Source: Longispora albida DSM 44784 (GTDB lineage Bacteria; Actinomycetota; Actinomycetes; Mycobacteriales; Micromonosporaceae). Taken from it: DNA of 64,000 bases. The stretch lies in the NCBI RefSeq assembly GCF_000379825.1, contig NZ_KB903814.1, positions 62,001 to 126,000 on the forward strand, read 5' to 3'. Within the stretch, counting starts at the first letter, position 1. Each line of letters starts with the position of its first letter. A program made the position numbers and the translations under genes. The notes under the pieces are model-generated. The model ran no database searches, was not told the DNA's origin, and saw only the letters and a program-made list of their open reading frames with translations. Shown here one piece after another: positions 8,956 through 16,541 of the stretch.

Positions 8956-10575
8956 TCAGATGCGGCGGTATGCGGTGATGTGCTTGAGGCTCGTGCGGAC
9001 CTCGATGACGGCGGGCCCGCCGGAGCCGAGCGCCTTGGCCAGCGCCGGGCGGATCTGCTCGGTGCTGTCCACGCGCAGCCCGAGTGCCCCGAAGGCCTCG
9101 GCGAGGCGGGCGAAGTCCGGGTTGGCGAGGTCGGTGGCGATGATCCGGCCGGGGTGGTGGAGTTCCTGGTGGAGCCGGATGGTGCCGTAGCTGCCGTTGT
9201 TGGCCACGATGACGACCAGCGGCAGGCGGCGGGCGCACGCGGTGATCAGCTCTCCGGGGTTCATGACGAAGCCGCCGTCGCCGATGACGACCACGGTCGG
9301 CGTGCCGTCGCTCCGCAGCGCCGCCGCGACGCCGGCCCCGACGCCGAAGCCCATCGAGCTGGAGCCGAGGCCGAGCAGGCGGCCGCGCTCGCCGAGCCGC
9401 ACGTACCGGTAGGCCCAGCTGGTGAAGGTGCCGGAGTCGACGACGAGGTTCAGGTCGCCGCCGGTCTGCTCGCCGAGTTCGGCCATCACCGCGCCGAAGA
9501 CGACGCCGTCGGCTGCCTCGGCTGGCTCCCAGACGGCCTTGTCGGCTTCGAGCTGGTGCAGCCGGGCCGTCCAGCCGTCCTCAATGGACGATGGCTCCCA
9601 GGTGGCCATCTCGGCGAGGAACGCCGCCGGGCTCGCGTCGACGCCCAGGTCGACCGGGTGCCAGGAGCCGATCCGGGCCGCGTCGGGATAGACGTGGACG
9701 AGGCGCTGGCCGGCACCGGGGAAGGAATGGTCCTTTGTGGTCACTGAGTCCAGGCGGGTGCCGACCGCCAGGACCAGATCGGACTCGAGGAAGGCACTGA
9801 GCTGGCCGGACTGCGTGGCGTTGTGGAGCATCCCGGCGTAGGACGGGTGCTGGCCGGGCAGCAGGTGCTGGTGCTTGTTGCTCGTCACGACCGGCAGGCC
9901 GTGGCGTTCCGCGACCTTGCGGATCAGCTCACGGCCCTCGGGGTTGCTGAGCCGGCCGCCGGCGAGCAGCAGTGGCCTGCAGGCCTGGGCCAGGAGCCGG
10001 CGCGCGAGCCGCAGCGAGGCACCGCCGGGCAGCGTGGCCCCCATCGCGGCCTGCGCCGACGGCACGCCGATCGGGTCCTCGCGGGCCAGAACGTCCTCGG
10101 GGAGGGTGAGGATGACCGGGCCGGGCGTGCCGGACTCCGCGAGCCGGAACGCCCGCGCGGCAAGGGAAGCAGCCGCTGCCGGGTCGTGCAGCGTCCAGGC
10201 CGCCTTGGCGATGCCGCCGAAGAACCGCCCGCTGTCGAGGCTCTGGAAGACCTCCTGGTCGATCTCCGCCTCGGCGACGCCGCCGACCAGGAGCAGCAGC
10301 GGCGTGCCGTCCTCGGCGGCGGCGTGCACGGCCACGGCGGCGTTGGCGGCGCCCGGCCCCCGGCTGACCAGGCAGACACCCGCCCGGCCGGTGAGCTTCG
10401 CGTCGGCCACCGCCATGAAGGCAGCCGAGCCCTCATGGCGGCAGGTCACGACGTCGATCCCGGAGTCGTGCAGGGCGTCGAGCACCGGCAGGTAACTCTC
10501 CCCCGCCACGCAGAACACCCGGTCCACGCCGTGCCCGGCCAGGCTGGCGACCAGAGTCTGTGCTGTCGTCGGCAC
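8956..10575 (-). CDS. Acetolactate synthase-like ThDP enzyme
   Basis: Thiamin-diphosphate enzyme of the acetolactate synthase/benzoylformate decarboxylase family, 539 aa. The conserved glutamate is in CRHEGSAAF (E48), a central domain with SRGPGAANA follows, and the ThDP/Mg motif GDGGFVMN...NNGS is near residue 430. GTG 10575 is used because AAGGAG lies 8 bases upstream; the open frame extends further but without family similarity. These enzymes decarboxylate 2-oxo acids or ligate the aldehyde to an acceptor; substrate unknown. It sits 10 bp upstream of the CBS-type gene. In this sulfur-rich operon a sulfopyruvate-type substrate is conceivable but speculative. Confidence 0.85.
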   Translation of the reverse strand: MPTTAQTLVASLAGHGVDRVFCVAGESYLPVLDALHDSGIDVVTCRHEGSAAFMAVADAKLTGRAGVCLVSRGPGAANAAVAVHAAAEDGTPLLLLVGGVAEAEIDQEVFQSLDSGRFFGGIAKAAWTLHDPAAAASLAARAFRLAESGTPGPVILTLPEDVLAREDPIGVPSAQAAMGATLPGGASLRLARRLLAQACRPLLLAGGRLSNPEGRELIRKVAERHGLPVVTSNKHQHLLPGQHPSYAGMLHNATQSGQLSAFLESDLVLAVGTRLDSVTTKDHSFPGAGQRLVHVYPDAARIGSWHPVDLGVDASPAAFLAEMATWEPSSIEDGWTARLHQLEADKAVWEPAEAADGVVFGAVMAELGEQTGGDLNLVVDSGTFTSWAYRYVRLGERGRLLGLGSSSMGFGVGAGVAAALRSDGTPTVVVIGDGGFVMNPGELITACARRLPLVVIVANNGSYGTIRLHQELHHPGRIIATDLANPDFARLAEAFGALGLRVDSTEQIRPALAKALGSGGPAVIEVRTSLKHITAYRRI

Positions 10576-10591
10576 CCCGCACACTCCTTCG

Positions 10592-11818
10592 TTACTTCTT
10601 CGGCGGCTGGTAGGCGGCGGTCGCGGTCTGCGGCGGCCAGATGATCGCGGAGTCGTCGAAGCTCTGCTGGTAGGTCTGGTACTGGAGCAGAGCCAGCTCC
10701 GGCGCGACGTGGTGCCAGTGCGCGGGCCCGTGCTCGAACCGGATCGGCCCCTGCCACGTGTCGAACTCCATCGACTCCAGCGCGTCGAGCAGGTCCTCAC
10801 GGCTGTCCGAGCGGGCGGCCTCCAGCGCTGCGGCGATGATGGTCACGTCGGTGAAGTGGGTGAGCGCGGTGTCGGGCGGGAAGGAGCCGTAGCGCTCGGT
10901 GTACCGGTCCACGAACCACCGCCCGATGTCGGTGATCCCCTGCCACGACGGCCGGTACCGCATGCCAGGCCACATCGTGCCCACGCCGGCCTCGCCCGAC
11001 AGCCGCCAGAAGTCCTCGGAACGCAGCGGGAAGCCGAAGGTGACCATCATCGGGATGTCCGGGATCAGCCCGACCTCGGTGGCCTGCTGGACGATCATGT
11101 AGTTCGTCTTGATGACCGCGCCGTTGATGAACAGGTCCGGCCCGAAGTCCTTGATCGCGCGCAGCTGCTCGCGGAAGTCCTCGGTGTCGTCCTGCGGGAA
11201 GTCGAAGCGGATGAACTCCATGCCGTGCTTCTGCGTGCCGTACTCGACCAGCGTGTCGGCCATCATCGCGCCGAACACCGTGTCGGCGGCGATCAGCCCG
11301 ATCCGCCGCATCCCCTGCGCCGCGGCGAAGTCCAGCATCACCGGGACCCGGTCGGCGATGGTGAAGTACGCGCGGAAGACGTTGCGCCGCTTCTGCGCGG
11401 TGATGGTGCTGTGGCCGTTCTCGACGAAGACCGGCACGTCGTAGCGGCTGAGCACGTCCACCACCCACGGCGTCGTGCGCAGGTGCCACTGGCCGACAGC
11501 CGCGACCACTCCGTCGACCAGCGCGGCCTTGGCCGCCTGGGCCGCCGACGAGCGGGCCATGCCCTCCTCCGCGGCGGTCTCCTGGTCGTTGTAGAGCACG
11601 AACTCGATACCCCGGCCGCCACGCACGCCGCCGTGCTCGCGGACGTACTCCGCGGCCAGGCACGCACCGCGCACGACCAGCTCGCCGGCCGTGGGGTCAC
11701 CCGGCCCGGTGAGCGGGGTGATGATGCCGATCCGCACCGGGTCGTCCCCGGCGAACTTGTTGGCCTCTTCGACGTTGGCCCGTGCCCGGTCCTCGTGTGT
11801 TCCCTCGGGAGTGGTCAT
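10592..11818 (-). CDS. Cytosolic Leu/Ile/Val (AmiC/UrtA-type) ligand-binding protein
   Basis: The 408-aa product has the type I periplasmic-binding fold of the AmiC/UrtA branch (VRIGIITPLTGPGDPTAGEL, then AAVGQWHLRTT and ENGHSTITAQKRRNVFRAYF). The N-terminus (MTTPEGTHEDRARANVEEAN) has no signal peptide or lipobox, so the protein should stay in the cytosol. No ABC permease or ATPase gene is adjacent. A role as ligand sensor or substrate carrier, as for AmiC, fits better than transport. ATG 11818 has AGGAGG upstream and overlaps the sulfotransferase stop by 4 bp (ATGA). Confidence 0.82.
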   Translation of the reverse strand: MTTPEGTHEDRARANVEEANKFAGDDPVRIGIITPLTGPGDPTAGELVVRGACLAAEYVREHGGVRGGRGIEFVLYNDQETAAEEGMARSSAAQAAKAALVDGVVAAVGQWHLRTTPWVVDVLSRYDVPVFVENGHSTITAQKRRNVFRAYFTIADRVPVMLDFAAAQGMRRIGLIAADTVFGAMMADTLVEYGTQKHGMEFIRFDFPQDDTEDFREQLRAIKDFGPDLFINGAVIKTNYMIVQQATEVGLIPDIPMMVTFGFPLRSEDFWRLSGEAGVGTMWPGMRYRPSWQGITDIGRWFVDRYTERYGSFPPDTALTHFTDVTIIAAALEAARSDSREDLLDALESMEFDTWQGPIRFEHGPAHWHHVAPELALLQYQTYQQSFDDSAIIWPPQTATAAYQPPKK

Positions 11819-12888
11819 CTGTCCTCCTCTGACAGTCCGAATCCGGCCAGGTAACCCGCGAACCGCTCGTCGAGCAGCTCCCGGCTCAGGCCGAACTCCC
11901 CGGCGGTGTATTCGTGCCGGGGCGGCTTGGAACCAGCGCTGGGCGCCATCTGTGCCCTCGCGTCCCGCGTCAGCTCCACGCCGATGAATTCGCAAACCTT
12001 TTCCGCCGTACCCATCGGGTCGCGCACCAGATCGGCGTAACGCACGTCGAGCACCCCGGCCTCCGGCCTCAGGCCCGGCAGGACGCGCTCGGCCTCGGCC
12101 AGCCAGTAGGCGCCGATCTCGCGTTTGTCCACAGTGTCCGACCGGGCCGCCCGGACGACGGCGGTCAGGCTCGACACGCTCGGCAGGCACACGGCCGGGG
12201 AGCGGTGCATCCGGATCACCTTCGCGCCCGGGTACACGGCACGCAGCTCGTCCAGGTGCCACAGGTGCGACGGGCACTTGAGCACGACCGGCGCGCCCTC
12301 CGGGGCCGGCCGCCGCCACAACAGCGCCCGCAACTGCTCCCGGTGGTACTCGAACGCGGGGACCATCGACTGGGTACGCAGCCACGCGGTGTAGGACGGG
12401 ATCCTGTACCGCAGCGCGTAGATCGGGTCGCGGAAGGAGTTGGCCGTGAGCCGGTGACACTCCTCCGGGAGCCGCGCGTCGAGGTGGTGGATGGCGCGGA
12501 AGGCCGGAGCGGCCCGGTAGTACTCAGCGATGTAGTCCTCGCACGCCGCGATCAGAGCGGCCTCGGGACCAGGGTCGGCTGGCGTCATCAGCTCCCACAG
12601 CTCCGGCGAGCGCAGCCCAGGATGCCCGGCCAGCAGGTGCTGGAGGAAGGTCGTGCCGGTCCGCAGCAGCCCCGTGATGAACACCGGCCGCACGGGCAGC
12701 TCCGCGATCTCGGGATGGGCCGCGTACAGCGCGCCGAGGTGAGCCTGGCCGGCCAGCGCGTTCTTGAACGCGGCCCGGGCCCTGTCCCGCCCGGCGGGGG
12801 TCAGGTTCGCCTCGCTGTCCACCGCGGACACCAGTTGTTTGAGCTCCTCCAGGTACCGGAAAGGCCCGTGAGGGTCGAGATCCGTCAT
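11815..12888 (-). CDS. PAPS-dependent sulfotransferase
   Basis: Sulfotransferase-fold protein of 357 aa. The 5'-phosphosulfate loop TGLLRTGTT is at residues 72-80, and a 3'-phosphate-binding stretch RMHRSPAVCLPSVSSL lies near residue 230. These enzymes move a sulfonate group from PAPS to a hydroxyl or amine. ATG 12888 (MTDLDPHGPF) is preferred, with AAGGGG at a good distance; an in-frame ATG at 12918 is an alternative adding 10 residues. It is the first gene of the left six-gene operon and faces the SARP-type repeats at 12952-13027. CysDN in this window can make APS; the APS kinase must be elsewhere. Confidence 0.88.
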   Translation of the reverse strand: MTDLDPHGPFRYLEELKQLVSAVDSEANLTPAGRDRARAAFKNALAGQAHLGALYAAHPEIAELPVRPVFITGLLRTGTTFLQHLLAGHPGLRSPELWELMTPADPGPEAALIAACEDYIAEYYRAAPAFRAIHHLDARLPEECHRLTANSFRDPIYALRYRIPSYTAWLRTQSMVPAFEYHREQLRALLWRRPAPEGAPVVLKCPSHLWHLDELRAVYPGAKVIRMHRSPAVCLPSVSSLTAVVRAARSDTVDKREIGAYWLAEAERVLPGLRPEAGVLDVRYADLVRDPMGTAEKVCEFIGVELTRDARAQMAPSAGSKPPRHEYTAGEFGLSRELLDERFAGYLAGFGLSEEDR

Positions 12889-12951
12889 GTCCGCCCCTTC
12901 AGCCATTGCCCGCGACACGCCCTATCGACGTAAGCCAGTGTCGCAATGGGA

Positions 12952-12980
12952 CCTGACTATCGGCTGACCTCGAACTGATA
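12952..12980 (+). promoter_or_regulatory. SARP-type heptad triad 1 (11-bp spacing)
   Basis: Three heptads at exact 11-bp steps: CCTGACT (12952), GCTGACC (12963) and ACTGATA (12974), separated by 4-nt spacers. Direct heptads on one face of the helix are the classic recognition pattern of SARP activators. It lies between the divergent sulfotransferase operon and the MprF-like gene, 47 bp upstream of triad 2 and in the same orientation. Confidence 0.65.
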
Positions 12981-12998
12981 TCGATGGGTTTCCCGCGT

Positions 12999-13027
12999 GC
13001 TGACCCAGGGCTGACAGGGCGCTGACC
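12999..13027 (+). promoter_or_regulatory. SARP-type heptad triad 2 (11-bp spacing)
   Basis: GCTGACC (12999), GCTGACA (13010) and GCTGACC (13021) are spaced exactly 11 bp apart, 77 bp before the ATG of the aminoacyl-tRNA transferase gene. The heptads nearly match those at 51878-51906 in front of the decarboxylase gene. Probably the activator site for the plus-strand gene; it may also serve the divergent operon. Confidence 0.75.
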
Positions 13028-13103
13028 TGGGCAAACTTGTCATTGCGACGGCTTTTTGACTGTGCGATAACTCAAGGGAGACCGCCGAGGGAATGGACTG
13101 ACC

Positions 13104-14099
13104 ATGACGGAAACCATCACAACGTCCGACCTGGCACTGGAGGCCATCCAGCGGTTCAGCGCGGCAGACAACCCCAGCTCGTTCCTCGCGGTGAACGAGG
13201 GCAACAGCTACTTCCAGATACCCGGATCGCCCGGCGTCATCGTGTACCGGACGGTCGGCGACTACATCGTCCAGTTCGGAGGGCCGTTCGCCCCCGAGGC
13301 CGACCTCCGGCCGCTGCTGGCAGCTTTCGTGGCGCACGCCAAGGAGCAGGGCAAGGAGATCGTGGGCGTGCAGCTCCAGGCCAAGGAGGCCCAGCCGTAC
13401 CTGGAGCAGGGCTTCGTGGTCAACCAGATGGGCGCGTCCTTCGCGCTGCGGCTGGCCGACCACACGCTCAAGGGCACCCGGTACATGCAGCTCCGCAACA
13501 AGATCCAGCGGGCGCTGCGTTCCGGGCTGACGGTGAGCGAGGTGCCGTTCGCCGAGTGGGAGAAGCGGGTACGCGAGCTCGACGCGAGCTGGCTGACCCT
13601 CAAGGGCGGGGCCAAGCCGCTGGAGTTCCTGGTCGGCCAGACCGGCGGGCGCTACCAGCACATGCGCCGGCTCTTCGTCGCCCACCGCGGCGAGGACCTC
13701 GTCGGCTACATCTCCTACTCCCCCGTCTACGGCACCCGGCCCGGCTGGATGCACGACCTCAGCCGCCGCGAGCCCGACTCACCGCCCGGCGTGATGGAGG
13801 CGGTGAACAAGCACGCTATCGAGGTCTTCCAGTCCGAGGGCGCCGAGTGGCTCCACTTCGGATTCACCCCGTTCACGGAGCTGGAGTCGCAGCCGAGGCA
13901 CGAGGGCCGCAGCCTGGCCTTCCACTGGTTCATGTCACACCTGTGGGCCAACGGCTCGATGGTGTACCCGGCGCAGACGCAGCTCGCGTACAAGGAGAAG
14001 TGGAAGCAGGACGTGGTGCTGGGCGAGTACATCGCGTTCACCGGCAAGGCCAGCATCCCGGCGCTCGTGCACATCTTCCGCGCCTGCAACGCCGTCTGA
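13104..14099 (+). CDS. MprF-like (DUF2156) aminoacyl-tRNA-dependent transferase, VlmA-like
   Basis: A soluble 331-aa protein with a double GNAT-like fold like the catalytic domain of MprF/lysyl-phosphatidylglycerol synthase. Seen are YMQLRNKIQRALRSGLTV, GWMHDLSRREPDSPPGVMEA and, near the C-terminus, LAYKEKWKQD. It lacks MprF's membrane flippase part. Free-standing members of this type include, as I recall, VlmA of valanimycin biosynthesis, which moves serine from seryl-tRNA onto the hydroxyl of a hydroxylamine. With an amine N-hydroxylase operon at 50-52 kb, that role is the best guess. The amino acid used is unknown, and no dedicated tRNA synthetase lies in the window. Preceded by two SARP-type triads. 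Confidence 0.8.
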   Translation: MTETITTSDLALEAIQRFSAADNPSSFLAVNEGNSYFQIPGSPGVIVYRTVGDYIVQFGGPFAPEADLRPLLAAFVAHAKEQGKEIVGVQLQAKEAQPYLEQGFVVNQMGASFALRLADHTLKGTRYMQLRNKIQRALRSGLTVSEVPFAEWEKRVRELDASWLTLKGGAKPLEFLVGQTGGRYQHMRRLFVAHRGEDLVGYISYSPVYGTRPGWMHDLSRREPDSPPGVMEAVNKHAIEVFQSEGAEWLHFGFTPFTELESQPRHEGRSLAFHWFMSHLWANGSMVYPAQTQLAYKEKWKQDVVLGEYIAFTGKASIPALVHIFRACNAV

Positions 14100-14119
14100 C
14101 CACTATGGAGGCTGAACTG

Positions 14120-14263
14120 ATGACAGAGCAGGAACGGATCGAGGCGGCCGGGCAGAAGGTGTTCGAGATGTTCGGCGCGTGCGCCGCCGCCCCCGACGAC
14201 AAGGAACTCGGCCGCCAGGCCGACGAGGCCCTCGCCGAGCTGGAGGGCCTGCTGCGGGCCTGA
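14120..14263 (+). CDS. 47-aa acidic small protein
   Basis: Short gene directly after the MprF-like gene, with GGAGG 8 bases before ATG 14120 (an in-frame ATG at 14105 would overlap the ribosome site). The product is acidic and helical, begins MTEQERIEAAGQKVFEMFGA, has one Cys and ends in an ADEALAELEGLL helix. No family recognised. The 20-bp gap implies cotranscription with the transferase, so a partner or chaperone role is possible. Confidence 0.6.
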   Translation: MTEQERIEAAGQKVFEMFGACAAAPDDKELGRQADEALAELEGLLRA

Positions 14264-14287
14264 CTGCGAGAACGCCGGGAGTCCTGG

Positions 14288-15046
14288 TCAGCGGCCGATC
14301 TGCTCGTAGCGGACCAGGGCCTCCCGGTAGGCGTCGGGCTTGAGGCTCACGCCGCCGGAGTACGGATGGTTGATCTGGAGCACCAGGAAGATCATGTACG
14401 CGACGCCGGCCGCGCCGATCGCGAGCAGCCCGTAGTGCAGCAGCGTGGCCGGGCGGCCGACGAGCGTGATGACCGTCAGCGTCACGAGGCCAGCCCCGAC
14501 CATGAGCGCCAGGATCGGCGGGGGCACCTGGGCGTCCTTCTGGGCCAGGCGATCGCGGCGCGCCACGTACACGTCGCGCAGCCTGGCCGTGGTCTCGGCC
14601 TTGGCCGCGCGGGCCGGCTCGCCGTCGGCCTGCATCTGGTAGACGTGCAGGCGGAGGCCGTCGAGCTGGCGGACCGTCGGCTCGCTCGCCCGGCGATCCC
14701 GCATCGCCGGCCACTCGGCGTCGATCACCGAACGGGTGTACGCGACCACCTCGCCGCGCACCCGGTCCCGGTCGGCCTGGGCCAGGCCCTGCGCGGCGAA
14801 GTAGGTGTCCTTCAGCGCGCTCGCCTCGGTCAGCGAGGCCTTACGGGCCGCGTTCAGCTCGCCCACCGCGTTGACCGCGAGGAACGCGAACGAGAACACG
14901 AACAGCCCGGACACCGCGCCGACCGCCATCTCCACGCCCTTGGGCATCGCGATCGGCTCACCCTCCTGCCGGCGGGACAGGAGGTGCGAGACGGCCACCA
15001 CGACGACAGCGCCCAGGAACATCACGAGCAGCGAAGAAGAGAGCAT
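14288..15046 (-). CDS. DUF4239-like membrane protein
   Basis: 252 aa with an N-terminal membrane helix, a second helix around residues 36-60 (VGAVSGLFVFSFAFLAVNAV), a long soluble helical region and two C-terminal helices. This layout and the NAARKASLTEASALKDTYF region match the bestrophin-like DUF4239 family of actinobacteria. Function unknown. It converges on the small gene at 14120-14263. Confidence 0.7.
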   Translation of the reverse strand: MLSSSLLVMFLGAVVVVAVSHLLSRRQEGEPIAMPKGVEMAVGAVSGLFVFSFAFLAVNAVGELNAARKASLTEASALKDTYFAAQGLAQADRDRVRGEVVAYTRSVIDAEWPAMRDRRASEPTVRQLDGLRLHVYQMQADGEPARAAKAETTARLRDVYVARRDRLAQKDAQVPPPILALMVGAGLVTLTVITLVGRPATLLHYGLLAIGAAGVAYMIFLVLQINHPYSGGVSLKPDAYREALVRYEQIGR

Positions 15047-15093
15047 TGCCCTATTTTGCGGTACCTGCTCCGCTGCGCGCGGGAGGCGCCGCC

Positions 15094-15945
15094 CTAGATC
15101 TCCACGGCGCTGATCGTGAACGGTGCGGCGGCGGTGCCGTTGCGGCCGGCGACGAACTGCGAGTTGACCAGCAGCATCCGGCCGCCCAGCCAGGCCACAG
15201 TGGTCGGCGTCTGCTCGGTGTCGCGCTGCCAGCGCCGGGCCAGCTCGAAACCGCGCAGGTCAGCGGGCAGCGTGAACTCCGACAGGTAGAACTCCAGGCC
15301 GTCAGCGGTCTCGGCGTTGTCGCAGGCGTAGAGCTTGCCGCCGAGCAGCACCAGCCCGTCGGCGCTCACCTGGCCGTCCAGCTTCTCCGCCGACCGGCTG
15401 GCGATGTCCACCCGCCACAGCACCTCGGTGCCCTGGGCTGCCACGAGCAGGACGGTGTCGTCCAGGGCCGGGACGATCCCGTTCAGGTACGGCGTCAGCT
15501 CGGCCTCGCCCAGGTCCAGCCACTCCTCGGCCTCGCCGATCTCCGCGTCGGAGCCACCCAGCGCGAACCGCCAGATCACCGGGCGCTTCGAGTCCGTGAC
15601 ATAGGCGTAGCCGCCCGCGACACACACGTCGTTGAGCAGCGTCTCGGCGGCCGGTACCTGGCGGCGGGCCACGAGCTCGCCGCTCGCCGTGTCGTACCAG
15701 AAGACGTAGCCGCTCTCGGACCCGCACACGATCAGCCGGCCGTCACCGGTGACCGTCAGGCCGAGCGCGTTGCCCCGGCCGTCCGCGCCGCCCGGCTGCC
15801 ACACCTCCAGCTCAGGCTGGCCGATCCGGCCACGGAAGATGGTGCCCTGGCGGGCGCTGGAGACGTAGAAGGTCTCGCCGTCCGGGTCAGCGGCGATCCC
15901 CTCGGGATGCACGTTCTCGCCCGGTAGCAGGTAAGTGTCGATCAC
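15094..15945 (-). CDS. SMP-30/gluconolactonase-like beta-propeller protein
   Basis: 283 aa starting at GTG 15945 (IDTYLLPGENVHPEGIAADP). Repeated blade motifs such as HPEGIAADPDGETFYVSS and GNALGLTVTGDGRLIVCG indicate a six-bladed propeller of the SMP-30/strictosidine-synthase-like group. No signal peptide. Substrate unknown; probably cytosolic. Confidence 0.72.
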   Translation of the reverse strand: MIDTYLLPGENVHPEGIAADPDGETFYVSSARQGTIFRGRIGQPELEVWQPGGADGRGNALGLTVTGDGRLIVCGSESGYVFWYDTASGELVARRQVPAAETLLNDVCVAGGYAYVTDSKRPVIWRFALGGSDAEIGEAEEWLDLGEAELTPYLNGIVPALDDTVLLVAAQGTEVLWRVDIASRSAEKLDGQVSADGLVLLGGKLYACDNAETADGLEFYLSEFTLPADLRGFELARRWQRDTEQTPTTVAWLGGRMLLVNSQFVAGRNGTAAAPFTISAVEI

Positions 15946-15996
15946 GCCCGGATGCTATCCAGCCTGGCAACCGTATTCGCCTCGTAGCCGGGTTCC

Positions 15997-16357
15997 ATGG
16001 CCGCCGTCCATACTTTCGGCCCTGGCCGAAACACGTTGATCGCCCAGCCGGGCCTGGGGATAGTCCGCCGCTGTCGCCTGCGCAGCGGGGGTAGCTGCCA
16101 CCGTCACCTCCGCAAGCCCGGCTTTCGCCACGCCTACGGGCTGCTCGGCCGCCCGCTACAACACGACAACGGCCATCGCTTACTGCAGCGGCGGGACAGG
16201 CTCCTACCGTGTGTCCGTGGTCTGCGACTATCCGTCTGGCGTGTCCGACGTGAAAAAGGGCGGCTGGGTGACCAAGGGCAACTACTCCTACGCGCAGTGC
16301 TACAACGCCACCTTCGGCGGCCTGGGCACCCCCGGCATCTGGCGCGTCGAGTTCTGA
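15997..16357 (+). pseudogene. Frameshifted small secreted protein
   Basis: Translation ending at 16357 reads as the last part of a signal peptide (...TVTSASPAFA) followed by a mature chain of about 75 residues with four Cys (TGCSAARYN, IAYCSGG, VVCDY, AQCYNA). In that frame stops at 16037 and 16061 leave no start codon. In the +1 frame from ATG 15997 the sequence NTLIAQPGLGIV gives the missing hydrophobic start. Removing one C near 16064 would fuse the two parts into an ordinary signal peptide. Either a disabled gene or a sequencing error. The rest of the 16358-16541 gap holds no other gene. Confidence 0.55.
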
Positions 16358-16541
16358 TCGGCGGCCAGCCCCGGTACGGCGACGTGGCCGGGGCAGGCCC
16401 CCGCTCGTAACACTTGGATAACCCCTGGTCAGTACGGGTGACTGATTCGGCGATCGCGCGACATCGCCGTACCTTGTGCCCGTATTGGCCGTCAGTAAGG
16501 TCCTCCGGAGTTCCGTCTATCACTACCCCTCCGGTGGACTC

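Noticed and set aside
10592-12460. A 622-residue protein extending the binding protein upstream through the sulfotransferase gene
   Set aside because: The added N-terminus is an out-of-frame reading of the sulfotransferase, and ATG 11818 has an excellent ribosome site.
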